Of a DNA stretch of 6,202 bases, positions 1 through 6,192 are shown piece by piece. Position numbers and translations under genes: made by a program. Origin of the DNA: an uncultured Oscillospiraceae bacterium (GTDB taxonomy: Bacteria; Bacillota; Clostridia; Oscillospirales; Oscillospiraceae). The stretch is taken from positions 1-6,202 of the forward strand of contig CAKUHX010000101.1 in the NCBI GenBank assembly GCA_934659475.1. Reading direction: 5' to 3'. The first letter of the stretch is position 1. Each line of letters opens with the position of its first letter. The notes below the pieces were generated by a model. It searched no databases. It saw only the letters and a program-made list of their open reading frames with translations, and had not been told where the DNA came from.

Positions 1-1023
1 GGCGCCCCGGCACAGCTGGCCTGCGGCGAGAGCGGCTCTACCCTCCGCTTTCTGCTGCCTCTGGTGGGGGCCCTGGGGGCGGAGGGCGCCTTCGTGATGG
101 AGGGCCGCCTGCCCCAGCGCCCTCTGGCCCCCTTTGATTCCGTCCTGAAAGAACACGGCATGACTCTGCATCAGGAGGGTTCCCGCCTCCGCTGCGGCGG
201 GCAGCTGCGGCCCGGGGACTACACCCTGCCCGGGAACGTGTCCTCCCAGTACATCTCCGGCCTGCTCATGGCCCTGCCCCGGCTGGCGGGGGACAGCACT
301 CTCGCCGTCACCGGGCATATGGAGTCCGCGGGCTATGTGGCCATGACGGAGGACGCCCTGCGCCTGTCGGGCATCCGCTTCACCTGCGAGGGGCAGACCT
401 GGCGCATCCCCGGCGGGCAGCGCTGCCGCCTGCCCCGGCTGTGCCGGGTGGAAGGGGACTGGTCCAACGCCGCCTTCTTCCTGTGCGCCGGGGCCCTGTC
501 CCCGGAGGGGATCACCGTCAAGGGTCTGTCCCTCACCTCCTCCCAGGGGGACCGGGCGGTAGTGGATATTCTCCGCGCCTTCGGCGCCCAGGTGACGGAG
601 GGGAACAACTCCGTCACCGTCCGGAAGGGTGCGCTCCGGGGCATCACCATCGACGCCGCCCCCATCCCCGACCTGATCCCCGCCCTCAGCGCGGTGGCCG
701 CGGCGGCGGAAGGGACCACTTATATTGAAAACGCCGGGCGGCTCCGCCTAAAGGAGTCCGACCGGCTGAAGAGCACCGCCGCCCTTCTGTCCGCTTTGGG
801 CGGGCAGGCGGAGGAGCAGGAGGCCGGTCTGGTCATCCGCGGCCGGGCCCGGCTGGAGGGCGGCACGGTGGATCCTTGGAACGACCACCGCATCGCCATG
901 GCGGCCGCCGTGGCCGCCTGCGCCTGCCGCGGGCCGGTGACCGTGACCGGCAGCCAGTGCGTGGCCAAATCCTACCCCCGGTTCTGGGAGGACTTTCAGC
1001 AGCTGAAAGGAGAACAGCCATGA
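1..1023 (+). CDS. aroA: EPSP synthase (3-phosphoshikimate 1-carboxyvinyltransferase), 5' truncated by window edge
   Basis: Transfers the enolpyruvyl group of PEP to shikimate 3-phosphate to give EPSP, the sixth step of the shikimate pathway, in the cytoplasm. The frame is open from base 1, so the gene starts left of the window. The visible part is 340 residues; full-length enzymes are about 420-430, so roughly 85 N-terminal residues are missing. The GTG at base 64 is not the start, because family sequence lies upstream of it. Visible motifs in order: the PEP/glyphosate-loop region CGESGSTLRF near the left edge; EGDWSNAAFF (S3P-binding serine region); IPDLIPAL with the catalytic-type Asp; LKESDRLK with the conserved Glu; NDHRIAMA; and a C-terminal AKSYPRF with the conserved Lys. 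All are family hallmarks. The stop overlaps the aroC start as ATGA. Identity is secure; only the N-terminus is unseen. Confidence 0.96.
   Translation, partial: GAPAQLACGESGSTLRFLLPLVGALGAEGAFVMEGRLPQRPLAPFDSVLKEHGMTLHQEGSRLRCGGQLRPGDYTLPGNVSSQYISGLLMALPRLAGDSTLAVTGHMESAGYVAMTEDALRLSGIRFTCEGQTWRIPGGQRCRLPRLCRVEGDWSNAAFFLCAGALSPEGITVKGLSLTSSQGDRAVVDILRAFGAQVTEGNNSVTVRKGALRGITIDAAPIPDLIPALSAVAAAAEGTTYIENAGRLRLKESDRLKSTAALLSALGGQAEEQEAGLVIRGRARLEGGTVDPWNDHRIAMAAAVAACACRGPVTVTGSQCVAKSYPRFWEDFQQLKGEQP
1006..1012 (+). promoter_or_regulatory. Ribosome binding site that fixes the aroC start
   Basis: AAAGGAG lies inside the last codons of aroA, 7 bases before the ATG at 1020. The open frame of aroC extends back to 876 without a stop, but that extension overlaps aroA in another frame and has no family similarity. 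The conserved N-terminus of chorismate synthase begins at 1020, so this site and the homology agree on the start. Confidence 0.8.
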
Positions 1024-2090
1024 GCAGCAGCTACGGCGAAAACCTGCATCTGACCATCTTCGGCCAGTCCCACTCCCCGGCCATCGGCGTGACCATCGAG
1101 GGCATCCCCGCCGGAGAAGCGGTGGACCTGGACGCCCTTCAGCGCTTTCTGGGCCGCCGGGCCCCGGGACAGAACGCCTGGTCCACCCCACGAAAGGAGG
1201 GGGATGTGCCCGAGTTCCTGTGCGGCCTGAAGGATGGCCGCACCTGCGGCGCGCCCATGACAGCCATCATCCGCAACACCAACACCCGCTCCGGGGACTA
1301 CGCCGCCCTGGCCCGCACCCCCCGGCCCGGCCACGCCGACTACACCGCCCAGGTGAAATACTTCGGTGCCCAGGACTACGCCGGGGGCGGACACTTCTCC
1401 GGGCGGCTCACCGCCCCCCTGTGCATCGCCGGGGGCATCTGCCTCCAGCTGCTGGAGCGGGAGGGCATCCGGATCATCAGCCGCATCGCCGCCATCGCCG
1501 GGGTGGAGGACGAGGGGGAGCTGACCTGCTCCACCGCGGACAAGCCCTTCCCCACTGTCAGCGACCAGCGGGGGCTGGAGATGCAGCAGGCCATCGCCGC
1601 CGCCCGGGCGGAGGGGGACTCCGTGGGCGGCATCGTGGAGTGCGCCGTGCTGGGTCTGCCCGCCGGACTGGGGGACCCCATGTTCGGCGGCATGGAAAAC
1701 CGCATCGCCGCCATCGTGTTCGGCATACCCGCCGTAAAGGGCGTGGAGTTCGGCGCGGGCTTTGCCGCCGCCGGGCTGCGGGGCAGCGAGAACAACGACC
1801 CCTTCACCGTGGAGAACGGCAAGGTGGTCACCGCCGCCAACCGCTGCGGCGGAATTTTAGGGGGCATCACCGACGGGATGCCCCTCACCTTCCGGGCGGC
1901 CTTTAAGCCCACCCCTTCCATCGCCCGGGAGCAGCGCAGCGTAGACCTGGACACCATGGCCCCCACCGCCCTGTCCATCGCCGGGCGGCACGACCCCTGC
2001 ATCGTCCCCCGTGCCGTCCCCTGTGTGGAGGCCGCCGCCGCCATCGCGGTCTATGACGCCCTGCTGGGGCGAAGAAAGGAAATGAGGTGA
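1020..2090 (+). CDS. aroC: Chorismate synthase
   Basis: Converts EPSP to chorismate by trans-elimination of phosphate; the family requires reduced FMN and acts as a cytoplasmic tetramer. The protein has 356 residues, near the usual 350-390. The N-terminal signature FGQSHSPAIG (residues 14-23) carries the catalytic-type His18, and RPGHADY (102-108) carries the second conserved His105. NTNTRSGDY lies just before it, and GGGHFSGRLTAPL follows it as the FMN-site region. The C-terminal signature RHDPCIVPRAVPCVEA is also present. The signatures differ from the enterobacterial form (GESHG, SSARET) but look like a variant I recall from Clostridia, so I do not read them as damage. The start overlaps the aroA stop by four bases (ATGA). 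The gene ends in a GAGGTGA run that doubles as the pheA ribosome binding site. Confidence 0.97.
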   Translation: MSSSYGENLHLTIFGQSHSPAIGVTIEGIPAGEAVDLDALQRFLGRRAPGQNAWSTPRKEGDVPEFLCGLKDGRTCGAPMTAIIRNTNTRSGDYAALARTPRPGHADYTAQVKYFGAQDYAGGGHFSGRLTAPLCIAGGICLQLLEREGIRIISRIAAIAGVEDEGELTCSTADKPFPTVSDQRGLEMQQAIAAARAEGDSVGGIVECAVLGLPAGLGDPMFGGMENRIAAIVFGIPAVKGVEFGAGFAAAGLRGSENNDPFTVENGKVVTAANRCGGILGGITDGMPLTFRAAFKPTPSIAREQRSVDLDTMAPTALSIAGRHDPCIVPRAVPCVEAAAAIAVYDALLGRRKEMR

Positions 2091-2093
2091 CCT

Positions 2094-3236
2094 ATGGATC
2101 TCAACGACTATCGCCGCCAGATCGACGAAATCGACACACAGCTGCTGGCCTTGTTCGCCCAGCGCATGGAGGTAGCCGCCGGCATCGCCGCCTATAAAAA
2201 GGAGCACGGTCTGCCTGTGCTGGACAGCAGCCGGGAGCGGCAGAAGCTGCTGGACATCGCGGCCAAGAGCCCCGACGCCGTGAAGGAGTATGCAGTGTCC
2301 CTGTACTCCCTGCTGTTCGAGCTCAGCCGCGGCTATCAGAACCGGGTGCTGGGAGTCAGCTCCGACCTGACCGAACAGATCGCTCAGGCCATCGAAAGCA
2401 CCCCCAAGCTCTTTCCCGAGAGCGCCGCCGTGGCCTGTCAGGGGGTGGAGGGGGCTTACTCCCAGCTGGCCTGCGACCGGCTGTTCCGCCTGCCCAACAT
2501 CTTCTACTTCTCCTCCTTCGACGCGGTGTTCTCCGCCATTGAAAAGGGCCTGTGCCAGTATGGCGTGATCCCCCTGGAGAACAGTACCGCCGGTTCGGTG
2601 AACGCGGTATACGACCTGATGATGCGCCACCACTTCCACATCGTGCGCAGCATGCGCCTGAAGGTGGACCACAACCTGCTGGCCAACCCCGGCGCCCAGC
2701 TGTCCGGCATCCGCGAGATCTTCTCCCACCCCCAGGCCATCGCCCAGTGCGCCGCCTTCCTCCAGTCCCTGTCCGGCGTGAAGGTGACCCCCTGCGAAAA
2801 CACCGCCGCCGCCGCCCAGCGGGTGGCCCAGTCCGGCCGGATGGACGCGGCGGCCCTGTCCTCCCGTTCCTGCGCCGAGCTGTATGGCCTGACCTGTCTG
2901 GCCGCCAGCGTGCAGGACCAGGGGAACAACTTCACCCGGTTCATCTGCATCTCCAGGGAGCTGGAGATCTACCCTGGGGCCGACCGCACCAGTCTGATGG
3001 TAGTACTGCCCCACCGGCCCGGCTCCCTGTACAAGGTGCTGTCCCGGTTCTACGCCCTGGGCATCAACCTGAACAAGCTGGAGAGCCGCCCCATGCCGGA
3101 GCGCAGCTTTGAGTTCATGTTCTATTTCGATCTGGACACCCCGGTCTACTCCCCTCAGTTCCAGCAGCTCATGGGCGAACTGCCCGGCCTGTGCGAGGAG
3201 TTCTCCTATCTGGGCAGCTACAGCGAGGTGGTATAA
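2094..3236 (+). CDS. pheA: Bifunctional chorismate mutase / prephenate dehydratase (P-protein) with ACT domain
   Basis: Converts chorismate to prephenate and then to phenylpyruvate, the committed branch to phenylalanine. The 380 residues match the family length. Residues 1-88 are an AroQ-class chorismate mutase. By alignment to the E. coli enzyme, the active-site residues R7, R24, K35, D44, R47, E48 and Q82 are all present. Residues about 112-287 are the prephenate dehydratase, with GVEGAYSQLA (117-126), IPLENSTAGSV (159-169) and the catalytic NFTRF motif (T281, R282, F283). Residues about 297-375 are an ACT domain with HRPGSLYKVL (307-316) and LESRP (329-333), the two segments that bind phenylalanine in feedback-inhibited relatives. 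Allosteric inhibition by phenylalanine is therefore expected, but inferred. GAGGTGA at 2084-2090 is the ribosome binding site, and the gap to aroC is 3 bases. Confidence 0.97.
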   Translation: MDLNDYRRQIDEIDTQLLALFAQRMEVAAGIAAYKKEHGLPVLDSSRERQKLLDIAAKSPDAVKEYAVSLYSLLFELSRGYQNRVLGVSSDLTEQIAQAIESTPKLFPESAAVACQGVEGAYSQLACDRLFRLPNIFYFSSFDAVFSAIEKGLCQYGVIPLENSTAGSVNAVYDLMMRHHFHIVRSMRLKVDHNLLANPGAQLSGIREIFSHPQAIAQCAAFLQSLSGVKVTPCENTAAAAQRVAQSGRMDAAALSSRSCAELYGLTCLAASVQDQGNNFTRFICISRELEIYPGADRTSLMVVLPHRPGSLYKVLSRFYALGINLNKLESRPMPERSFEFMFYFDLDTPVYSPQFQQLMGELPGLCEEFSYLGSYSEVV

Positions 3237-4463
3237 ATGGAAGGAAAATACGGCCTTTTAGGGGAAAAGCTGGGGCACAGCTACTCCCCCGCCATCCACG
3301 CCCTGCTGGGAGACTACGACTACAAGCTGTACGAGTGCCCCAAGGACAAGCTGGATGGATTTCTCACCCGCCGGGACTTCGTCGGGCTGAATGTCACCAT
3401 CCCTTACAAGAAGGCGGTCATCCCCTACTGCGCCCAGCTGTCCCCCATCGCGGCCAAGCTGGGCAGCGTGAACGTGCTGATCCACCGGAAGGACGGCACC
3501 CTGTACGGCGACAACACCGATGCCTACGGCTTTTCCGGTATGGTGGCCCACAGCGGTATCGCCGTGGCGGGCAAGAAGGTGCTGGTGCTGGGCAGCGGCG
3601 GGGCCTCCGCCACAGTGTGCGCCGTGCTGGAGCAGCTGGGGGCCGCCCAGGTGGTGGTGATCTCCCGCTCCGGCGAGAACAACTACCACAACCTGGACCG
3701 CCACGGCGACACCGATGTGATCGTCAACACCACCCCCGTGGGCATGTACCCCAACAACGGGGTCTCCCCTTTGGATCTGCGGGCCTTCCCCCGGTGCAGC
3801 GGCGTGCTGGACATCCTGTATAACCCCGCCCGCACCGCCCTGATGCTCCAGGCGGAGGAGCTGCACATCCCCTGCGCCGGCGGCCTTTACATGCTGGTGG
3901 CCCAGGCCAAGCGCACCGCCGAGCTGTTCCTGGACACGGAGATCGCCGACAGCGAGATCGTCCGTATCCGCGACCTGCTGGCCCGGCAGATGCAGAACAT
4001 CGTCCTGATCGGCATGCCCGGCTGCGGCAAGACCACCGCGGCCGCCCTGCTTGGTAAAAAGCTGGGCCGCCCGGTGAGCGACAGCGACGCCGCCGTGGAG
4101 CAGGCCGCCGGAAAGCCCATCCCTCAGATCTTTGCCGAGGAGGGGCAGGACGCCTTCCGCGCTCTGGAGACTCAGGCGCTGGCTCAGCTGGGCAAGGGCT
4201 CTGCGGGCATCATCGCCACCGGGGGCGGCTGCGTCACCCGGAGAGAGAACTACCCCCCGCTGCACCAGAACGGCGTGATCTTCTGGCTGCGCCGGGATAC
4301 GGACCGCCTGCCCCGGGAGGGCCGCCCCATCTCCCTCAGCCGGGACCTGAAGGAGCTGGAGATGGAACGGGAGCCCCTGTACCGCGCCTTTGCCGACCAC
4401 ATCATTGACAACAACGGCCCCGTGGAGGACACGGTGCGCCAGATCATGGAGGTGATGGGATGA
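3237..4463 (+). CDS. aroE-aroK: Fused shikimate dehydrogenase - shikimate kinase
   Basis: One 408-residue chain covers two consecutive steps: dehydroshikimate to shikimate (NADPH-type) and shikimate to shikimate 3-phosphate (ATP). Residues 1-250 are AroE: shikimate-binding HSYSPAIH (14-21), catalytic Lys58 in NVTIPYK, Asp95 in GDNTD, Rossmann loop VLGSGGAS (117-124), an SRS in place of the NRT cofactor motif (Arg144 kept, suggesting NADP), NTTPVGMYP (164-172), YNP (195-197) and GGLYMLVAQA (215-224). Residues about 253-408 are AroK: Walker A GMPGCGKTT (259-267, Lys265), DSD (282-284), FRALE (307-311, Arg308), GGG (329-331), lid Arg363 in GRPIS and Arg378 in REPLY. All key residues of both domains are present, so both should be active. 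The dehydrogenase domain is short (about 250 versus 270-290 residues). The ATG follows the pheA stop directly (TAAATG), with GAGGTGG at 3225-3231 as ribosome binding site. Confidence 0.95.
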   Translation: MEGKYGLLGEKLGHSYSPAIHALLGDYDYKLYECPKDKLDGFLTRRDFVGLNVTIPYKKAVIPYCAQLSPIAAKLGSVNVLIHRKDGTLYGDNTDAYGFSGMVAHSGIAVAGKKVLVLGSGGASATVCAVLEQLGAAQVVVISRSGENNYHNLDRHGDTDVIVNTTPVGMYPNNGVSPLDLRAFPRCSGVLDILYNPARTALMLQAEELHIPCAGGLYMLVAQAKRTAELFLDTEIADSEIVRIRDLLARQMQNIVLIGMPGCGKTTAAALLGKKLGRPVSDSDAAVEQAAGKPIPQIFAEEGQDAFRALETQALAQLGKGSAGIIATGGGCVTRRENYPPLHQNGVIFWLRRDTDRLPREGRPISLSRDLKELEMEREPLYRAFADHIIDNNGPVEDTVRQIMEVMG

Positions 4464-4900
4464 AGCTGCTGATCATCAACGGCCCAAATCTGAACCTGCT
4501 GGGCCTGCGGGAGCCGGACATCTACGGCAGGCAGGACTACGCCCAGCTGTGCCGCTTTGTCCTGGAGGCCTGCCAGAAGGCCGGCGTGGAGGGCGAGGTA
4601 TTCCAGTCCAACCACGAGGGGGCCATCGTAGACCAGATCCAGGCCGCCTACGGCAAGTTCGACGGCATCGTCATCAACCCCGCCGCCTATACCCACACCA
4701 GCGTGGCCATTCTGGACGCCCTGAAGGCGGTGGCCCTGCCCGCGGTGGAGGTCCATCTGTCCGACGTCAGTCAGCGGGAGAGCTTCCGCCAGATCTCCTA
4801 CGCCGGGATGGCCTGCGTCAAGACCTATATGGGTCTTGGCTTCGAGGGCTACCGCCAGGCCATTTTGTATTTGAAGGACTATCTTTCCAAGGAGGCATGA
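4460..4900 (+). CDS. aroQ: 3-dehydroquinate dehydratase, type II
   Basis: Dehydrates 3-dehydroquinate to 3-dehydroshikimate by the anti-elimination (type II) route; family members are dodecamers of about 145-150 residues, and this one has 146. Visible motifs: NGPNLNLLGLREPDIYG (7-23) with Arg17 and the catalytic Tyr22; FQSNHEG (48-54); NPAAYTHTS (73-81) with the substrate-binding Asn73; and EVHLSDVSQRE (97-107) with the catalytic His99 and Arg106. It is unrelated to the type I enzyme (AroD) and to the AroQ-class mutase domain of PheA despite the shared name. The start overlaps the upstream stop as ATGA. A near-perfect GGAGGTGAT begins at 4448, with 7 bases between GGAGG and the ATG, so efficient coupled translation is likely. 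Confidence 0.97.
   Translation: MKLLIINGPNLNLLGLREPDIYGRQDYAQLCRFVLEACQKAGVEGEVFQSNHEGAIVDQIQAAYGKFDGIVINPAAYTHTSVAILDALKAVALPAVEVHLSDVSQRESFRQISYAGMACVKTYMGLGFEGYRQAILYLKDYLSKEA
4889..4895 (+). promoter_or_regulatory. Ribosome binding site that decides the aminotransferase start
   Basis: AAGGAGG sits in the last codons of aroQ. Two in-frame ATGs follow, at 4897 (1 base after the site) and at 4903 (7 bases after). The spacing strongly favours 4903. The earlier ATG would add only Met-Thr and would overlap the aroQ stop as ATGA. Confidence 0.75.
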
Positions 4901-4902
4901 CC

Positions 4903-6093
4903 ATGATCCCCGAAAACCTTGTTGTCTGGGGCAGCAGCGGCTGCTCCATCCGTGAGATCGCCGCTTACGGCGAGCAGCGCTCCGCCGTTGTGGGGCGGGA
5001 GAACGTCTATAACTTCACCATCGGCAGCCCCAGCATCGACCCGCCCCCCTGCGTGCGGCAGACCATCGACCGGCTGATGGATACCATGCCCCCCACGGTG
5101 CTCCACGCCTACGCCCCCGCCCAAGGCCTGCCCGACGTGCGGCAGAAGATCGCCGGCTATCTGGACGAGACCTTCGCCATGGATTACCGGGCCCAGGACA
5201 TCTATATGACCGACGGTGCCTCTGCCGCCCTGTCCATCCTGGCCCACGCCCTGCTGTGCCCCGGGGACGAGGCGGTCACCCTGTCCCCCTTCTTCTCGGA
5301 GTACCGGGTGTTTGTGGAGCACGCCGGGGGCGTGCTGCGGGTGGTGCCCGGCCTTCCCGGCACCTTCCAGCCCGACCTGCCCGCCATCGAGGCGGCCATC
5401 AGCGAAAAGACCGCCATTTTCCTGCTGAACTCCCCCAACAACCCCTCCGGCGTGGTGCTGTCCCGGGAGAGCCTGACCGCCCTGTGCGCCCTGCTGGAGC
5501 GCAAGCAGAAGGAGTACGGCCACCCCATCTATATCGTGGCGGACGAGCCTTACCGGGAGCTGGTCTACGGCGGCGTTGAGGTGGCCTTCCTCCCCGCCAT
5601 GTACGCCAACACGGTGTACTGCTACTCCTTCAGCAAATCCATGTCCCTGCCCGGCGAGCGGGTGGGCTTTCTGGCCCTGTCCCCCCGGGCGGAGGACCAC
5701 GACCGGGTGATGGCCGCCGTGGCCGGGGCCTACCGGACCCAGGGGTACATCTGCGTGTCCTCCCTGTTCCAGCGGGTGGCCGCCCAGTGCATCGGCCAGA
5801 CGGCGGACATCTCCGCCTACGAGGCCAACCGGGACCTGATCTACAGCGGCCTGCAGAAGCTGGGCTTCCGGTGCGTCCATCCCGACGGGGCCTTCTACCT
5901 CTTCGTCCAGTCACCGGAGCCCGACGCCCGGGCCTTCTGCCAGCGGGCCATGGAATATGACCTGCTGATGGTGCCCGGGGACGACTTCGAGTGCCCCGGC
6001 TATGTGCGCCTGGCCTACTGCGTGTCCAGGGACATGCTGGAGCGCTCCCTGCCGGTGTTTGAAAAGCTGGCAAAGAGCTACCGACTTATTTGA
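4903..6093 (+). CDS. Class I/II (fold type I) PLP-dependent aminotransferase, probably aromatic/aspartate-type
   Basis: A cytoplasmic aminotransferase of 396 residues, the usual size for the AspAT superfamily. Features in order: FTIGSPSIDPP (38-48), the N-terminal substrate loop; Tyr70 in HAYAPAQGLPDVR; TDGASAAL (103-110), the PLP phosphate loop; NSPNNPSG (176-183) with the cofactor-binding Asn180; ADEPY (213-217) with Asp214 to the pyridine nitrogen and Tyr217; SFSKSMSLPGERVG (242-255) with the Schiff-base Lys245 and Arg253; and YVRLAY (367-372) with Arg369, the likely alpha-carboxylate binder. All catalytic residues are intact. As the last gene of an operon running to phenylpyruvate, it plausibly makes phenylalanine from phenylpyruvate and a donor amino acid. 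Aspartate or prephenate aminotransferase activity is also possible, and sequence alone does not settle the substrate. It starts 2 bases after aroQ. Confidence 0.9.
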   Translation: MIPENLVVWGSSGCSIREIAAYGEQRSAVVGRENVYNFTIGSPSIDPPPCVRQTIDRLMDTMPPTVLHAYAPAQGLPDVRQKIAGYLDETFAMDYRAQDIYMTDGASAALSILAHALLCPGDEAVTLSPFFSEYRVFVEHAGGVLRVVPGLPGTFQPDLPAIEAAISEKTAIFLLNSPNNPSGVVLSRESLTALCALLERKQKEYGHPIYIVADEPYRELVYGGVEVAFLPAMYANTVYCYSFSKSMSLPGERVGFLALSPRAEDHDRVMAAVAGAYRTQGYICVSSLFQRVAAQCIGQTADISAYEANRDLIYSGLQKLGFRCVHPDGAFYLFVQSPEPDARAFCQRAMEYDLLMVPGDDFECPGYVRLAYCVSRDMLERSLPVFEKLAKSYRLI

Positions 6094-6098
6094 AAAAC

Positions 6099-6128
6099 AA
6101 GCCCCCGTCCCTGTTGGGACGGGGGCTT
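6099..6128. terminator. Perfect 13-bp hairpin after the operon, probable (bidirectional) terminator
   Basis: The arms 6099-6111 (AAGCCCCCGTCCC) and 6116-6128 pair perfectly around a TGTT loop, five bases after the aminotransferase stop. The stem is very GC-rich. On the + strand it is followed by CTTCAGCTTGTC, a poor T-tract; on the minus strand it is followed by GTTTTTC, a better one. It probably ends the operon, but as drawn it fits a terminator for leftward transcription at least as well. Confidence 0.75.
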
Positions 6129-6137
6129 CAGCTTGTC

Positions 6138-6192
6138 AAAAAAGCCCTCCCGCAGGGAGTTCCGCCACCCGCAGGTGGCGGAATAAGGCTTT
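6138..6192 (-). terminator. Branched double-hairpin element, possible minus-strand terminator or dispersed repeat
   Basis: An outer stem AAAGCC (6141-6146) / GGCTTT (6187-6192) encloses two abutting hairpins: CTCCC/GGGAG at 6147-6159 (loop GCA) and a perfect 10-bp stem TTCCGCCACC/GGTGGCGGAA at 6160-6183 (loop CGCA). Both apices contain the same octamer CCCGCAGG. Read on the minus strand, the outer stem ends in GGCTTTTTTG, a good T-tract, so it could terminate a convergent gene lying to the right. The compact multi-stem form also resembles small dispersed palindromic repeats. The structure is seen directly; its role is inferred. Confidence 0.5.

Noticed and set aside
64..66. GTG as the start of aroA
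   Set aside because: The frame is open to base 1 and the preceding codons encode the conserved CGESGSTLRF motif, so the gene is cut by the window edge and does not start here.
876..1019. N-terminal extension of aroC
   Set aside because: The in-frame extension overlaps the end of aroA and encodes an Arg-rich stretch. The conserved chorismate synthase N-terminus and a good ribosome binding site place the start at 1020.
1857..3014. Long minus-strand open frame (385 codons) antisense to aroC/pheA
   Set aside because: Its translation is low-complexity, rich in Gly, Val, His and Gln, with no recognisable domain. It mirrors the third-position GC bias of the real + strand genes.
3258..4400. Long minus-strand open frame (380 codons) antisense to aroE-aroK
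   Set aside because: Same explanation: a compositional shadow of a GC-rich coding strand, lying fully inside a gene with intact catalytic motifs.
4549..4902. N-terminal extension of the aminotransferase through aroQ
   Set aside because: It is an out-of-frame reading of aroQ, rich in Arg, Gly and Pro; the superfamily fold begins near 4903.
4879..5880. Minus-strand open frame (333 codons) antisense to the aminotransferase
   Set aside because: Low-complexity Gly/Val/His/Gln-rich translation with no family similarity, opposite a well-supported gene.
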